Below, in pieces: positions 15,349-21,034 of a DNA stretch of 25,451 nucleotides (positions are counted from its first letter, which is position 1; every line of letters starts with the position of its first letter). Below the pieces are notes generated by a model. The model searched no databases. It was not told where the DNA came from and saw nothing but the letters and a program-made list of their open reading frames with translations. The translations under genes were made by a program, and so were the position numbers. Source of the stretch: a virus; the IMG/VR virus record IMGVR_UViG_3300025282_000218, positions 1-25,451 of that record; one strand, written 5' to 3'.

Positions 15349-15515
15349 TACGTCTGCTCACCCTGGCAGCATTCGATCAAGACACGATGGCACGATCCGC
15401 ACTGGGCATGACCATGCAACCAGACAAGCCTTGTCACCTGGCCGCACCAGTCGCAGGTGGTCAGGCTATGCTGGCGGGTAGACGGTATCGGAGAGGATTC
15501 TGGCTTCGACGGCAC
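15348..15515 (-). CDS. 55-residue CxxC zinc-ribbon-like protein
   Basis: This frame begins at GTG 15515 with GCAGG 6 nt upstream and ends at TAA 15348-15350, joined to the holin-like start (TAATG). It encodes two cysteine pairs: CDWCGQ near 21-26 and CGSCHR near 39-44. A WLHGHAQ segment lies between them, and a C-terminal ECCQGE follows. The pattern C-x2-C, (V/W)xHGHxQC-x2-C and CCxGE recurs in tiny zinc-binding proteins of alphaproteobacteria and their phages. It overlaps the preceding gene by 50 bp in another frame. Function is unknown; the motif and the coupled stop-start argue that it is translated. Confidence 0.72.
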   Translation of the reverse strand: MPSKPESSPIPSTRQHSLTTCDWCGQVTRLVWLHGHAQCGSCHRVLIECCQGEQT

Positions 15516-15660
15516 GAAGAACCTGCGAGGCTTCGAGCTTGTTGACGACCTTGGCGTCGTCGATGATGACAGTCACGCCGGTAGAAGTGCTCCCGCCGTC
15601 TGCGTCTGCATAGACCTCGGGTAGCGTGTTGACGTTGCCGGTAACGGTGTAAGTACCCAT
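15466..15660 (-). CDS. Small hypothetical protein heading the virion operon
   Basis: The product has 64 residues: MGTYTVTGNVNTLPEVYADA with a following GGSTSTGVTVIIDDAKVVNK, then a helix LEASQVLRAVEARILSDTVY. The sequence suggests a small beta hairpin followed by a helix. It has a strong AAAGGAG ribosome site 6 nt before ATG 15660 and stands first in the leftward late operon after a 340-bp gap. No family is recognised. Confidence 0.65.
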   Translation of the reverse strand: MGTYTVTGNVNTLPEVYADADGGSTSTGVTVIIDDAKVVNKLEASQVLRAVEARILSDTVYPPA

Positions 15661-15709
15661 GAGTGCTCCTTTCGTGTGTGTGCTCAGTGTGTGGGGATGG
15701 GGCCACCGA

Positions 15710-15738
15710 GCGGGTATATATATCTATACATACCCCGC
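15710..15738. promoter_or_regulatory. 29-bp inverted repeat with TATATA centre upstream of late operon
   Basis: GCGGG (15710-15714) pairs with CCCGC (15734-15738). Inside, TATATAT pairs with ATACATA (one G.U) around a 4-base loop, with one bulged base. It lies 50-78 bp upstream of the first late-operon start. It could be an operator, a promoter core or an RNA hairpin. Confidence 0.5.
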
Positions 15739-15871
15739 CACTTTTTCGGGGGGGTGGGGGGTGCCGTTGTCGAAAACGCGGAAGCCCGCGCTCAGCCTAC
15801 GTTACAGCGTGCCGCGCCGCGCCGATCGAGCATAGCCACCAGCGACAGAGTGGTTCGCCACCACAAAGATC

Positions 15872-15920
15872 AAAGAAAATAATTAAAGCAGGGCAGGGGG
15901 TTAGCCTCTCAGCTCTGCCC
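15872..15920 (-). terminator. Probable terminator of the 16.0-19.2 kb leftward cluster
   Basis: On the minus strand GGGCAG (15920-15915) pairs with CTGCCC (15896-15891), with an inner AGC/GCT. The stem is followed by TGCTTTAATTATTTTCTTT. It stands about 80 nt after the stop of the last gene of the cluster. The loop is long and the U-tract interrupted, so it is moderate rather than strong. Confidence 0.55.
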
Positions 15921-16001
15921 GATGCGTACCTCTGGCGTACCTAGCCTCGATCGCAGCCAGAGCTCGCGCGGGAAAGGCGATGCCGATGTGCATCACACCT
16001 G

Positions 16002-16145
16002 TCAATCCTCACTCTCTCTCTCCGTATCGCACGGCCTGCTGTCATCAAGCTCCATGATCAGCGCTGCACATGCAGCACAGTGCCATCCATCGTCGCTACG
16101 TCTCAGCTCTCCTTGGTGGCTGCACGCCTTGCACCTGACGATCAT
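16002..16145 (-). CDS. Small zinc-ribbon protein
   Basis: The product has 47 residues starting MIVRCKACSHQGELRRSDDG and continuing WHCAACAALIMELDD. Two C-x2-C pairs about 17 residues apart form a zinc ribbon of rubredoxin or knuckle type. ATG 16145 is chosen because it overlaps the stop of the upstream gene as ATGA. An in-frame extension upstream to 16262 would lie wholly inside that gene and add a composition unlike the ribbon. Role unknown; last gene of its cluster. Confidence 0.68.
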   Translation of the reverse strand: MIVRCKACSHQGELRRSDDGWHCAACAALIMELDDSRPCDTERESED

Positions 16146-16459
16146 GGCGTCTGCACCTCGGGCTGTTCGAGTGCCTGGCGGTCTGGCCTCACGATCTGTC
16201 CGCCTTGTCCATAGAGCTGCAAGCACGAGACCTTCATAGGTGTCAGCAGTGACAGCACCCACGATCCCTCGGTGTCTTGCCGGATCTCAGCAACCATTGC
16301 CCCGCCCTGGATGATCCCCATCCAGACCAGACGCAGCCCGTGCTCTTCGCTGAACTTCCTCGCATCCACAACGGTGCGACAAGACAGGGGGTTCGCAAGT
16401 ACCTGAGAGGCAGGCAACAGCAGAGACAGCGCCATGAGAGCGACAGCGCAGCATTTCAT
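16142..16459 (-). CDS. Secreted/periplasmic small protein with signal peptide
   Basis: The product has 105 residues. A classical signal peptide is seen: MKCCAVALMALSLLLPASQV, with likely cleavage after VLA before NPLSC. The mature part (about 83 residues) has two cysteines (CRTVV and VSCLQLYG) that could form a disulfide, consistent with the periplasm. The -3/-1 positions do not suit a lipobox, so it is not an obvious outer-membrane spanin lipoprotein. It may serve in lysis or host envelope change, but no family is recognised. A weak AGGA lies upstream of ATG 16459. Confidence 0.7.
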   Translation of the reverse strand: MKCCAVALMALSLLLPASQVLANPLSCRTVVDARKFSEEHGLRLVWMGIIQGGAMVAEIRQDTEGSWVLSLLTPMKVSCLQLYGQGGQIVRPDRQALEQPEVQTP

Positions 16460-16572
16460 TCAATGTCCTGGTGGAATTCGGCGCGAAGAATCGAGCCTAG
16501 ATGGTTCCACTACAAAAGCAGGTACACTTCGTCAACGGTGACATTCTGTGCATACTGCATCACACCATGTCA

Positions 16573-16965
16573 TCAGTCTTCCAGACGATGTGAAAGAGCA
16601 ACCAGCGCAGCCATATACTGACGCTTGATCGTTCGCCGATCGACGTGCCTCTGCCTGGCGATCCTCGCGTAATGCGGCTTCACTCTATTCACTGCGCTAT
16701 AGGCGACAGCCCAGATCAGCTGTCGATCTTTGTCTTCAAGTATCAGTGATAACTTCATAGCTAGATCATACCGATCGATCTGCTCGCTCGATGGCGTGAG
16801 CCTGACTCGCGTTTCAGGGTCTGCATAGCTCAACCATTCAGCCTGCATCTCAGGCCAGAACGATGTCCGCGCCCGCTGCCAGGCGGAAGGCATCCAGGCC
16901 TCTGTCTGGGCTGCTTCGAGGAAGAGCTGGTGGAGTTGATCAGCTGTCATCATCGAGGAGATCAT
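16573..16965 (-). CDS. DUF6362-like helix-turn-helix protein
   Basis: The product has 130 residues. The pattern TRVRLTPSSEQIDRYDLAMK, then LEDKDRQLIWAVAYS, then HYARIARQRHVDRRTIKRQY with the final ALVALSHRLED corresponds to the DUF6362 family as I recall it. That family is found in alphaproteobacteria and their phages. The C-terminal segment is a helix-turn-helix. It could be a transcription factor or act like a DNA-recognising small terminase subunit, since no other small subunit is seen; the second is speculation. Two nearer in-frame ATGs (16953, 16950) are also possible starts; the upstream gene ends at 16940. Confidence 0.72.
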   Translation of the reverse strand: MISSMMTADQLHQLFLEAAQTEAWMPSAWQRARTSFWPEMQAEWLSYADPETRVRLTPSSEQIDRYDLAMKLSLILEDKDRQLIWAVAYSAVNRVKPHYARIARQRHVDRRTIKRQYMAALVALSHRLED

Positions 16966-17152
16966 TCAGATATCTATCTCTGAGCTTTTGGCGTGCTATG
17001 GCTTCTCGATAGCTCCGAGAGAGGGTCTTTTTTGATTTTCGCAGTAGTGCATCGACACGCTCGTCACGGGGCGTGCAGTCTGTGTTTATTCGTAGGCTTG
17101 ACACCTTTTTTGGGTCACCCATAGTAAGCATCTCGCTTTTGAGCATCCCCAA
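16940..17152 (-). CDS. Small charged hypothetical protein
   Basis: The product is up to 70 residues, with a helical, strongly charged body (ERVDALLRKSKKTLSRSYRE, then AIARQKLRDRYLNDLLDDD). Starts at 17152, 17131 or 17122 are all possible and none has a decisive ribosome site. It overlaps the DUF6362-like gene by 14-26 bp and sits just left of a structured non-coding gap. No family is recognised. Confidence 0.5.
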   Translation of the reverse strand: MGMLKSEMLTMGDPKKVSSLRINTDCTPRDERVDALLRKSKKTLSRSYREAIARQKLRDRYLNDLLDDDS

Positions 17153-17174
17153 GACTCATCAAAACAACCTCGGC

Positions 17175-17222
17175 GCGCGACATTCAGCTCTAGCCTTTTG
17201 GATTAGCGAGCTGATGACGCGC
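17175..17222. repeat. Inverted repeat I in non-coding gap
   Basis: TCAGCTC (17184-17190) and GAGCTGA (17208-17214) are perfect 7-bp arms around a 17-base centre. They are extended by GCGCG (17175-17179) and CGCGC (17218-17222) after a 4/3-base internal loop. The gap 17153-17335 holds no gene. Confidence 0.75.
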
Positions 17223-17232
17223 AGGCACCCAG

Positions 17233-17262
17233 GCGCAACGAAGCGATAGCGCTTCGCTGCGC
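17233..17262. repeat. Inverted repeat II in non-coding gap
   Basis: CGAAGCG (17239-17245), loop ATAG, CGCTTCG (17250-17256). Outside a single A/C mismatch, GCGCA (17233-17237) pairs with TGCGC (17258-17262). This is a 12-bp stem with no following T-run, so it is not a standard terminator. Confidence 0.85.
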
Positions 17263-17335
17263 AGGTTGGTCGATTTTGGTGACAGTTGCGTCTGCTCAAA
17301 AGACCCCCCGATGACACCATGTAACCCCCCTTAAA

Positions 17336-17551
17336 TCACTCTTCAGATGCGTGTCTCGACAGCCATTGCCGGACCTGCTCAGGCACCTTCGCGGTGTCGC
17401 TCCTGATGATGTGATTCACCTGTCCCCGGGTCAGACCCCAGAGCTGCGCGGCAGCATCCACAGAGAGCTCGGCATCGACCATTGTCCGTGCCAGGCGCTG
17501 AGACCAGAGAGCTCGTTCGCGGCGGCTCAGATGATCGAAATCAGTAGGCAT
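17336..17551 (-). CDS. Small HTH-type hypothetical protein
   Basis: The product has 71 residues. LSVDAAAQLWGLTRGQVNHI reads as a helix-turn-helix, followed by AKVPEQVRQWLSRHA. The first third (MPTDFDHLSRRERALWSQRL) is helical. The start at 17551 overlaps the small membrane-protein frame by 25 bp. It is probably a DNA-binding accessory regulator; no family name can be given. Confidence 0.6.
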   Translation of the reverse strand: MPTDFDHLSRRERALWSQRLARTMVDAELSVDAAAQLWGLTRGQVNHIIRSDTAKVPEQVRQWLSRHASEE

Positions 17552-17670
17552 ATCAGCACCGTGAAAAGGGCTATCTCAAAACCCCTCAACGGCTCACGCT
17601 TCGGTCTTCTCGCTTCCATCGAGCAGTAGAGAACACGCTGGAGGGGAGTGCACTCGCTAAGCGTCTTCAT
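17527..17670 (-). CDS. Possible 47-residue single-pass membrane protein
   Basis: From ATG 17670 the frame gives MKTLSECTPLQRVLYCSMEA, then a basic stretch RRPKREPLRG and a C-terminal hydrophobic helix FEIALFTVLICLLISII. It starts 14 bp inside the upstream gene end and finishes 25 bp into the next gene, so it fills the only space between them. No clear ribosome site is seen. The positive-inside rule and end-on helix would suit a tail-anchored peptide. It may alternatively be untranslated. Confidence 0.42.
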   Translation of the reverse strand: MKTLSECTPLQRVLYCSMEARRPKREPLRGFEIALFTVLICLLISII

Positions 17671-17896
17671 CGATCTGGAATGTGTGTGGTGATTGGCCGT
17701 CATAGATCGGCTCATCGTGAGCGTATTGGGGGTCCGTTAAAACTTCTGGCCTGTACTTTGAGAGCTTCGCATCACGGCAGTTGGCGCAGACCTCAGTTAA
17801 TGGAATGCCGCGTGCATCGTTCTTGGTCCAGCGGTAGTCGTCGCAGGCAACGAACCCGCGAACACCTGGGTAGATGTAGCATTGTCTTCGTCCCAT
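17657..17896 (-). CDS. Small hypothetical protein with cysteine pair
   Basis: The product has 79 residues. ATG 17896 is preferred because it overlaps the stop of the upstream small gene as TGATG, with GGAG 5 nt upstream. A longer frame back to 18007 would run entirely through that gene. The sequence starts MGRRQCYIYPGVRGFVACDD, has CANCRDAKLSKYRPEV and an acidic tail. Cysteines C6, C18 and the CxxC pair could bind a metal. Function unknown. Confidence 0.62.
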   Translation of the reverse strand: MGRRQCYIYPGVRGFVACDDYRWTKNDARGIPLTEVCANCRDAKLSKYRPEVLTDPQYAHDEPIYDGQSPHTFQIDEDA

Positions 17897-18066
17897 CATC
17901 TCTCCAATCCATTCCACGCTATCGCTAATTCCTGCAACACATCGTCGCCGGTCATGCTGATGCCCCAATGTCGGCAACAGGCTGTCATCATCTCCCTGTG
18001 CGTCCACCCATGACGCTGCCAGTAGAGGTATTGCTCGACGACCATCGCTTGCAGATCCTCATTCAT
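17896..18066 (-). CDS. 56-residue hypothetical protein linking two coupled genes
   Basis: The start ATG 18066 overlaps the methyltransferase stop (ATGA) and its TGA at 17896-17898 overlaps the next start (TGATG). Sequence: MNEDLQAMVVEQYLYWQRHG, then WTHREMMTACCRHWGISMTG and DDVLQELAIAWNGLER. It is a Trp-rich helical mini-protein. The exact fit between two coupled genes is the main evidence. No family is known to me. Confidence 0.68.
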   Translation of the reverse strand: MNEDLQAMVVEQYLYWQRHGWTHREMMTACCRHWGISMTGDDVLQELAIAWNGLER

Positions 18067-18572
18067 GCTGCCTCGAACTTGTCTGTCTCTGCTCCCCAGG
18101 CGTCCCAGCCAGGCCAGGACTGTCGTGCGAACATCTCTAGGTATGGACCGCCGACGAGCTGCTGGATGCGTCGGTAAATCTCGTCAGGTTTGCGTGAGTG
18201 TTCACGCCTGGGAGCTTCAATAATCTGGCGCACGCCGCCGCTGAGGCGTTTAGGCTTCCCCTTGGTTGCCAGCAGACAGAGCTCAGCCTGCTTGCGAGAC
18301 CAGTACCCCATCCCGATCGATGGCTTGACCCAGATGAATGCCACGGTCTTGTAGGTAAACCCCCAGGCTTCGATCAGCTCCAGGGCGTGCGGCATATGTG
18401 CGTCAACGACCCACATCAGCAGCGCGCAGTCATCAGCAGCAGGCAGCTCCAGACCCCGCAGATCCTCCAAAGACATCGTCTGGTAATGGCGCTTGGGGTT
18501 CTTTTTCTCGCCCTTCGAGGACCAGTTCTGAAACCGCCACGGGGGGTCAGCAAGGATGGCACCGTATGTCAT
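18063..18572 (-). CDS. MT-A70 family adenine methyltransferase
   Basis: The product has 169 residues. The catalytic motif DPPW stands at residues 9-12 (MTYGAILADPPWRFQNW), as in MT-A70-type N6-adenine methyltransferases. Other family marks are HYQTMSLEDL, LLMWVVDAHM, TYKTVAFIWVKPSIGMGYWS and ELCLLATKGKPKR. EAPRREHSRKPDEIYRRIQQ and LEMFARQSWPGWDAWG close the fold. The protein transfers a methyl group from SAM to adenine in DNA (inferred for phage members). It overlaps the VRR-NUC gene by 4 bp (ATGA). A role in protecting phage DNA from restriction or in changing regulator sites is plausible. It is shorter than cellular relatives but the core is complete. Confidence 0.93.
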   Translation of the reverse strand: MTYGAILADPPWRFQNWSSKGEKKNPKRHYQTMSLEDLRGLELPAADDCALLMWVVDAHMPHALELIEAWGFTYKTVAFIWVKPSIGMGYWSRKQAELCLLATKGKPKRLSGGVRQIIEAPRREHSRKPDEIYRRIQQLVGGPYLEMFARQSWPGWDAWGAETDKFEAA

Positions 18573-18994
18573 GCCGCTGCCGCATCGAGCTGCTGGAGAA
18601 GCATGGCGTTTCCGTTCCCGATGTTGAGCTCAATCCTGGTGGACAGAAATCCTTGAACTTCCGCGATCGAGTGAACGGTGGCGACATGGCAGGCGCAGTT
18701 TCTCAGGGCGCGATGAACCTCCTGCTGGTTCTCATTCATCCGGCCTTTTTTTGCCTTCACTTCCAGAAAGATCGGCGCGAACTGGTATCCATCTTCGCCG
18801 GTCAGAAAGCCCTTCGGCGGGACAAATATCTCAAGATCAGGCCAGCCCCAGCGTGTCCCGAGTGATCTCAGCTTCCGTTTATGCGAGACGTGCCTGATGC
18901 CTTCATTCGGAGAGTGATGGATGATCGAATCCTGTGGCAGCACCAGGGCCAGCCAATCAACAATGCGCTTCTGGATGGCAGCTTCAGTCCCCAT
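18569..18994 (-). CDS. VRR-NUC domain nuclease
   Basis: The product has 141 residues. PD-(D/E)XK-type residues are visible: Asp53 in RWGWPDLEIF and Glu78-x-Lys80 in PIFLEVKAKKG, followed by MNENQQEVHRAL with Gln90. The N-terminus MGTEAAIQKRIVDWLALVLP is the usual VRR-NUC opening. Stand-alone phage VRR-NUC proteins are structure-specific or Holliday-junction nucleases in several characterised cases. The start at 18994 overlaps the HTH gene by 11 bp and the stop overlaps the methyltransferase start by 4 bp, so the three genes form one unit. Confidence 0.9.
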   Translation of the reverse strand: MGTEAAIQKRIVDWLALVLPQDSIIHHSPNEGIRHVSHKRKLRSLGTRWGWPDLEIFVPPKGFLTGEDGYQFAPIFLEVKAKKGRMNENQQEVHRALRNCACHVATVHSIAEVQGFLSTRIELNIGNGNAMLLQQLDAAAA

Positions 18995-19214
18995 CTGCCG
19001 CAGCCCACGGCGTTGGGTCCAGCTCTCGCCGCCGCTCCCAGTCAGAGAAAGTCACCATCGAGTGCGTGGCTTTAGCAATGCGAGACATCAGAGGAGCGCT
19101 TGGATGTCGCCGCCCAGCCTTCAGATGCAGGATGTAGGACTTAGTTACACCGACCTGCTCGCCGACTTCTCGCGCGCTGCGGCCTGTCTCGCGCATGTAA
19201 TCGAGAAAATCCAT
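18984..19214 (-). CDS. Cro-like HTH regulator
   Basis: The product has 76 residues from ATG 19214, chosen because GGGAGG lies 6 nt upstream; an in-frame ATG at 19244 lies in the operator area and lacks such a site. MDFLDYMRETGRSAREVGEQ followed by VGVTKSYILHLKAGRRHPSA is a standard XRE-type helix-turn-helix. The C-terminal part (WERRRELDPTPWAAADGD) is not homologous to a sensor domain. It is the first gene of the leftward cluster and faces the rightward operon across a palindromic operator, which fits a Cro/CI switch. Confidence 0.85.
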   Translation of the reverse strand: MDFLDYMRETGRSAREVGEQVGVTKSYILHLKAGRRHPSAPLMSRIAKATHSMVTFSDWERRRELDPTPWAAADGD

Positions 19215-19242
19215 GTGCGCCTCCCATCCATCGAAAGGATGC

Positions 19243-19258
19243 ACAGGTTGTCACCTGT
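19243..19258. promoter_or_regulatory. Palindromic operator in divergent control region
   Basis: ACAGGT-TGTC-ACCTGT is a perfect 6-bp dyad with a 4-base centre. A second short dyad GTGTGACAC lies at 19283-19291. Both are between the start codons of two divergent operons (19214 and 19326), where a repressor/Cro pair would bind. The half-site extends into TTGTCACCTGTTGA, shared with the site at 21035. Confidence 0.7.
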
Positions 19259-19325
19259 TGAATAGATGACAAAGGAGGACATGTGTGACACCCTGACGCG
19301 ATTAACACGCCCCGGGAGGATAGAC

Positions 19326-20075
19326 GTGTCGGAAACTTCAACAGTGCTGCCGAAACACAATTTTATCGACGTTGAAACGGCGGAGGCGATCTCGGCATTC
19401 TGCGATGACATGTACCTCTGCTTCAGAGCGCCAGAAATGTTCGCCAAGGAATTTGGGCAGGAAAAATTCGATGAAATCAACACCGCGCAGATGCTGGTAG
19501 CGACATACGCTAGGACCAGGCTTTACGCCATGATCGCCGCGACGGAAGGGCCGATCCACGTCGCGAACGCTGTGCAGGGCGCGTGGACGCCTATTTCACC
19601 GATCGTGACGGTCGAGCGGATAATCCATCTGCGGATTCTTTATGGGCACTTTGCTTACAACTATTACAGCGACATGTCCGTTTACGAAAACTTCGGGTCG
19701 CTGGCGCAGGCGATCCGACACCTGGCGATAAATTTGCCGCAAGCTCAGCTCTACAAGCAGATAGATCGGTACGCTAAGCGAGGTTGGTATTGGACTGACC
19801 CGACAGAAAAAGACGAGCGCTCTCGCATGATCGCGCCCACGAGAATGGCTGAGCGCGAATGGCAAATCGCGACGGTCTGCAACGTCCTCGGATTAGCGCG
19901 GCATCAGGAGTGGAGAGACATCGCGCGAGATATCGAGAGCTTCACAGCGCAACTTTCAGGCTATCTGCAAAACTGGGCGTCGACCTTCGAGGGCGAATTC
20001 GGCATGCCCGTGGAGGGCATCAAAGATTTCGACCTGGGAGTCATGCCGCCGCTGAAATTTGACGTGAAGCACTGA
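19326..20075 (+). CDS. MarR-like winged-helix protein, first gene of rightward operon
   Basis: The product has 249 residues from GTG 19326, which has GGGAGGA 5 nt upstream. An ATG at 19266 in frame sits among operator sequences and has no suitable site. The protein is mainly helical. Residues about 118-172 (ENFGSLAQAIRHLAINLPQA, then YKQIDRYAKRGWYWTDPTEK and DERSRMIAPT) read like a MarR-type winged helix: recognition helix, G-W-x-x turn, D-(E/D)-R-S-R wing and the threonine that begins the next helix. The flanking N- and C-terminal helices would make the dimer interface. Its position next to the operator supports a regulator. The family call is by pattern, not a database hit. Confidence 0.7.
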   Translation: MSETSTVLPKHNFIDVETAEAISAFCDDMYLCFRAPEMFAKEFGQEKFDEINTAQMLVATYARTRLYAMIAATEGPIHVANAVQGAWTPISPIVTVERIIHLRILYGHFAYNYYSDMSVYENFGSLAQAIRHLAINLPQAQLYKQIDRYAKRGWYWTDPTEKDERSRMIAPTRMAEREWQIATVCNVLGLARHQEWRDIARDIESFTAQLSGYLQNWASTFEGEFGMPVEGIKDFDLGVMPPLKFDVKH

Positions 20076-20135
20076 CCGATACACCTAGTGCCCGGCTCGC
20101 CGCGAAACGCATCATGTGGGAATAGTTACAAAAAT

Positions 20136-20143
20136 TCGTACGA
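20136..20143. promoter_or_regulatory. TCGTACGA palindrome before repressor gene
   Basis: An 8-bp perfect dyad in an AT-rich setting (AAAATTCGTACGATTATT), 20 bp upstream of the repressor start. It is a possible autoregulatory site; no -10/-35 pair can be fixed. Confidence 0.35.
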
Positions 20144-20162
20144 TTATTGGGAAAGGTATTTG

Positions 20163-20777
20163 ATGGCGCGACCCCTTAACCTAGCTGCAGCTCGTGAGCG
20201 CGCACACTTGAATGCAGCGCAGCTTGCCAGGGGCCTGGGAATGATCCCAGCATCCTATCGCCGCATCGAGCGTGGCGAACGCAAGTGCTCTGCAGAATTG
20301 TTGGCGCGCATCGCGGACGTTTTGGGTGTGAGTGTTACAGCGCTTTATGAAGGGGAAGAAAACGAGGTAGTGATTGGTGCGGTCGTGGGGGCCGAGAGAA
20401 AAGCAGATCTTCCTGTCTGGGGCGTAGCGACACTCAACGGCTTTGAGGTTGAGATGGTTGTGACTGGCATGAATGTTGAGAGGCCTTCGAGCGTGGCGGA
20501 TGTCCCCACTGCATACGCCGTCCACGTTCATAATGACGATGCCGCTCCGTTCGCTGCTAAGGGCTATACGCTCATCATCAATCCCGTCCTGCCTGTCTCT
20601 GAAGGACAATGGGTACTTGTCGGAATGAAGAAGGGCGATCGTGTCCTGGCAGAAATCTGGAGGTACGGCGGCAGCTCTGCGAAAGTAATCTCGCTGGTCC
20701 GCAATGGCACAGTGCGATCTGCAAAGATTAAAGACATCGAGCGGATGGATAAAATTGTCGAGGTTCGCCTGCCATGA
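20163..20777 (+). CDS. CI/LexA-like repressor with degenerate S24 domain
   Basis: The product has 204 residues from ATG 20163 (GGGAAAGG about 7 nt before). Residues 6-61 are an XRE helix-turn-helix (LNAAQLARGLGMIPASYRRI, then ERGERKCSAELLARIADVLG). Residues about 70-204 follow the S24 beta fold: DLPVWGVATL, VERPSSVADVPTAYAVHV, GYTLIINPVLPVSEGQWVLV and DKIVEVRLP. At the place of the GDSMxP catalytic motif the sequence is NDDAAP, so the nucleophilic serine is absent. The usual lysine strand reads VLAEIWRYGG without a lysine. The fold is probably kept for dimerisation while self-cleavage is lost. It ends in an ATGA overlap with the next gene. Confidence 0.87.
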   Translation: MARPLNLAAARERAHLNAAQLARGLGMIPASYRRIERGERKCSAELLARIADVLGVSVTALYEGEENEVVIGAVVGAERKADLPVWGVATLNGFEVEMVVTGMNVERPSSVADVPTAYAVHVHNDDAAPFAAKGYTLIINPVLPVSEGQWVLVGMKKGDRVLAEIWRYGGSSAKVISLVRNGTVRSAKIKDIERMDKIVEVRLP

Positions 20778-20989
20778 CCGTTGCATTCGCGCATGGTGAA
20801 TGTTTCTCCTGCAAGAAAATCTTCAGCTTCAACCCCAAGCGCGTGCCATCATTCCCTGTTGATGGTGTCCGCGAGCCAGTCTGTCGCGAGTGCATGGATC
20901 TGGCGAACGCTAACCGTGCCGCGAAGGGTATGGATGCGCATCCCATTTACTCAGACGCTTACGATCCGATCGACGCAGACGAGTTGTAA
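20774..20989 (+). CDS. Small zinc-finger-like protein
   Basis: The product has 71 residues: MTVAFAHGECFSCKKIFSFN with C10-x2-C13, then VREPVCRECMDLANANRAAK with C37-x2-C40. This is a four-cysteine zinc-binding module, followed by an acidic tail DAYDPIDADEL. ATG 20774 overlaps the repressor stop (ATGA). Such proteins are frequent in temperate phages of alphaproteobacteria. Function is unknown. Confidence 0.75.
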   Translation: MTVAFAHGECFSCKKIFSFNPKRVPSFPVDGVREPVCRECMDLANANRAAKGMDAHPIYSDAYDPIDADEL

Positions 20990-21034
20990 AAGAATTTCCA
21001 CAGCGCTATCCACAAGAAATTAGACCAGACCGAC

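Larger units (their letters stand above)
15661..16001. other. Non-coding gap between two leftward clusters
   Basis: About 340 bp have no plausible gene on either strand. From right to left it holds a terminator-like hairpin (15891-15920), a short GTGG-TTCG-CCAC hairpin (15850-15861), a GC-rich stretch, two G runs on the plus strand (15748-15754 and 15756-15761), and a 12-bp AT-centred dyad (15710-15738). The late operon promoter is expected here but no clear -35/-10 pair can be named. Confidence 0.7.

Noticed and set aside
15430-15440. Another TTGTCACCTG operator copy
   Set aside because: It lies within the cysteine mini-gene and lacks the TTGA half; the 7-mer TGTCACC alone is expected a few times by chance in 25 kb.
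17278-17284. GGTGACA in the structured gap as a fourth operator
   Set aside because: Only seven bases match and no promoter or dyad surrounds it.
17161-17335. tRNA gene in the gap with two hairpins
   Set aside because: No cloverleaf, T-arm GTTCRA or acceptor pairing can be built; the two stems are independent.
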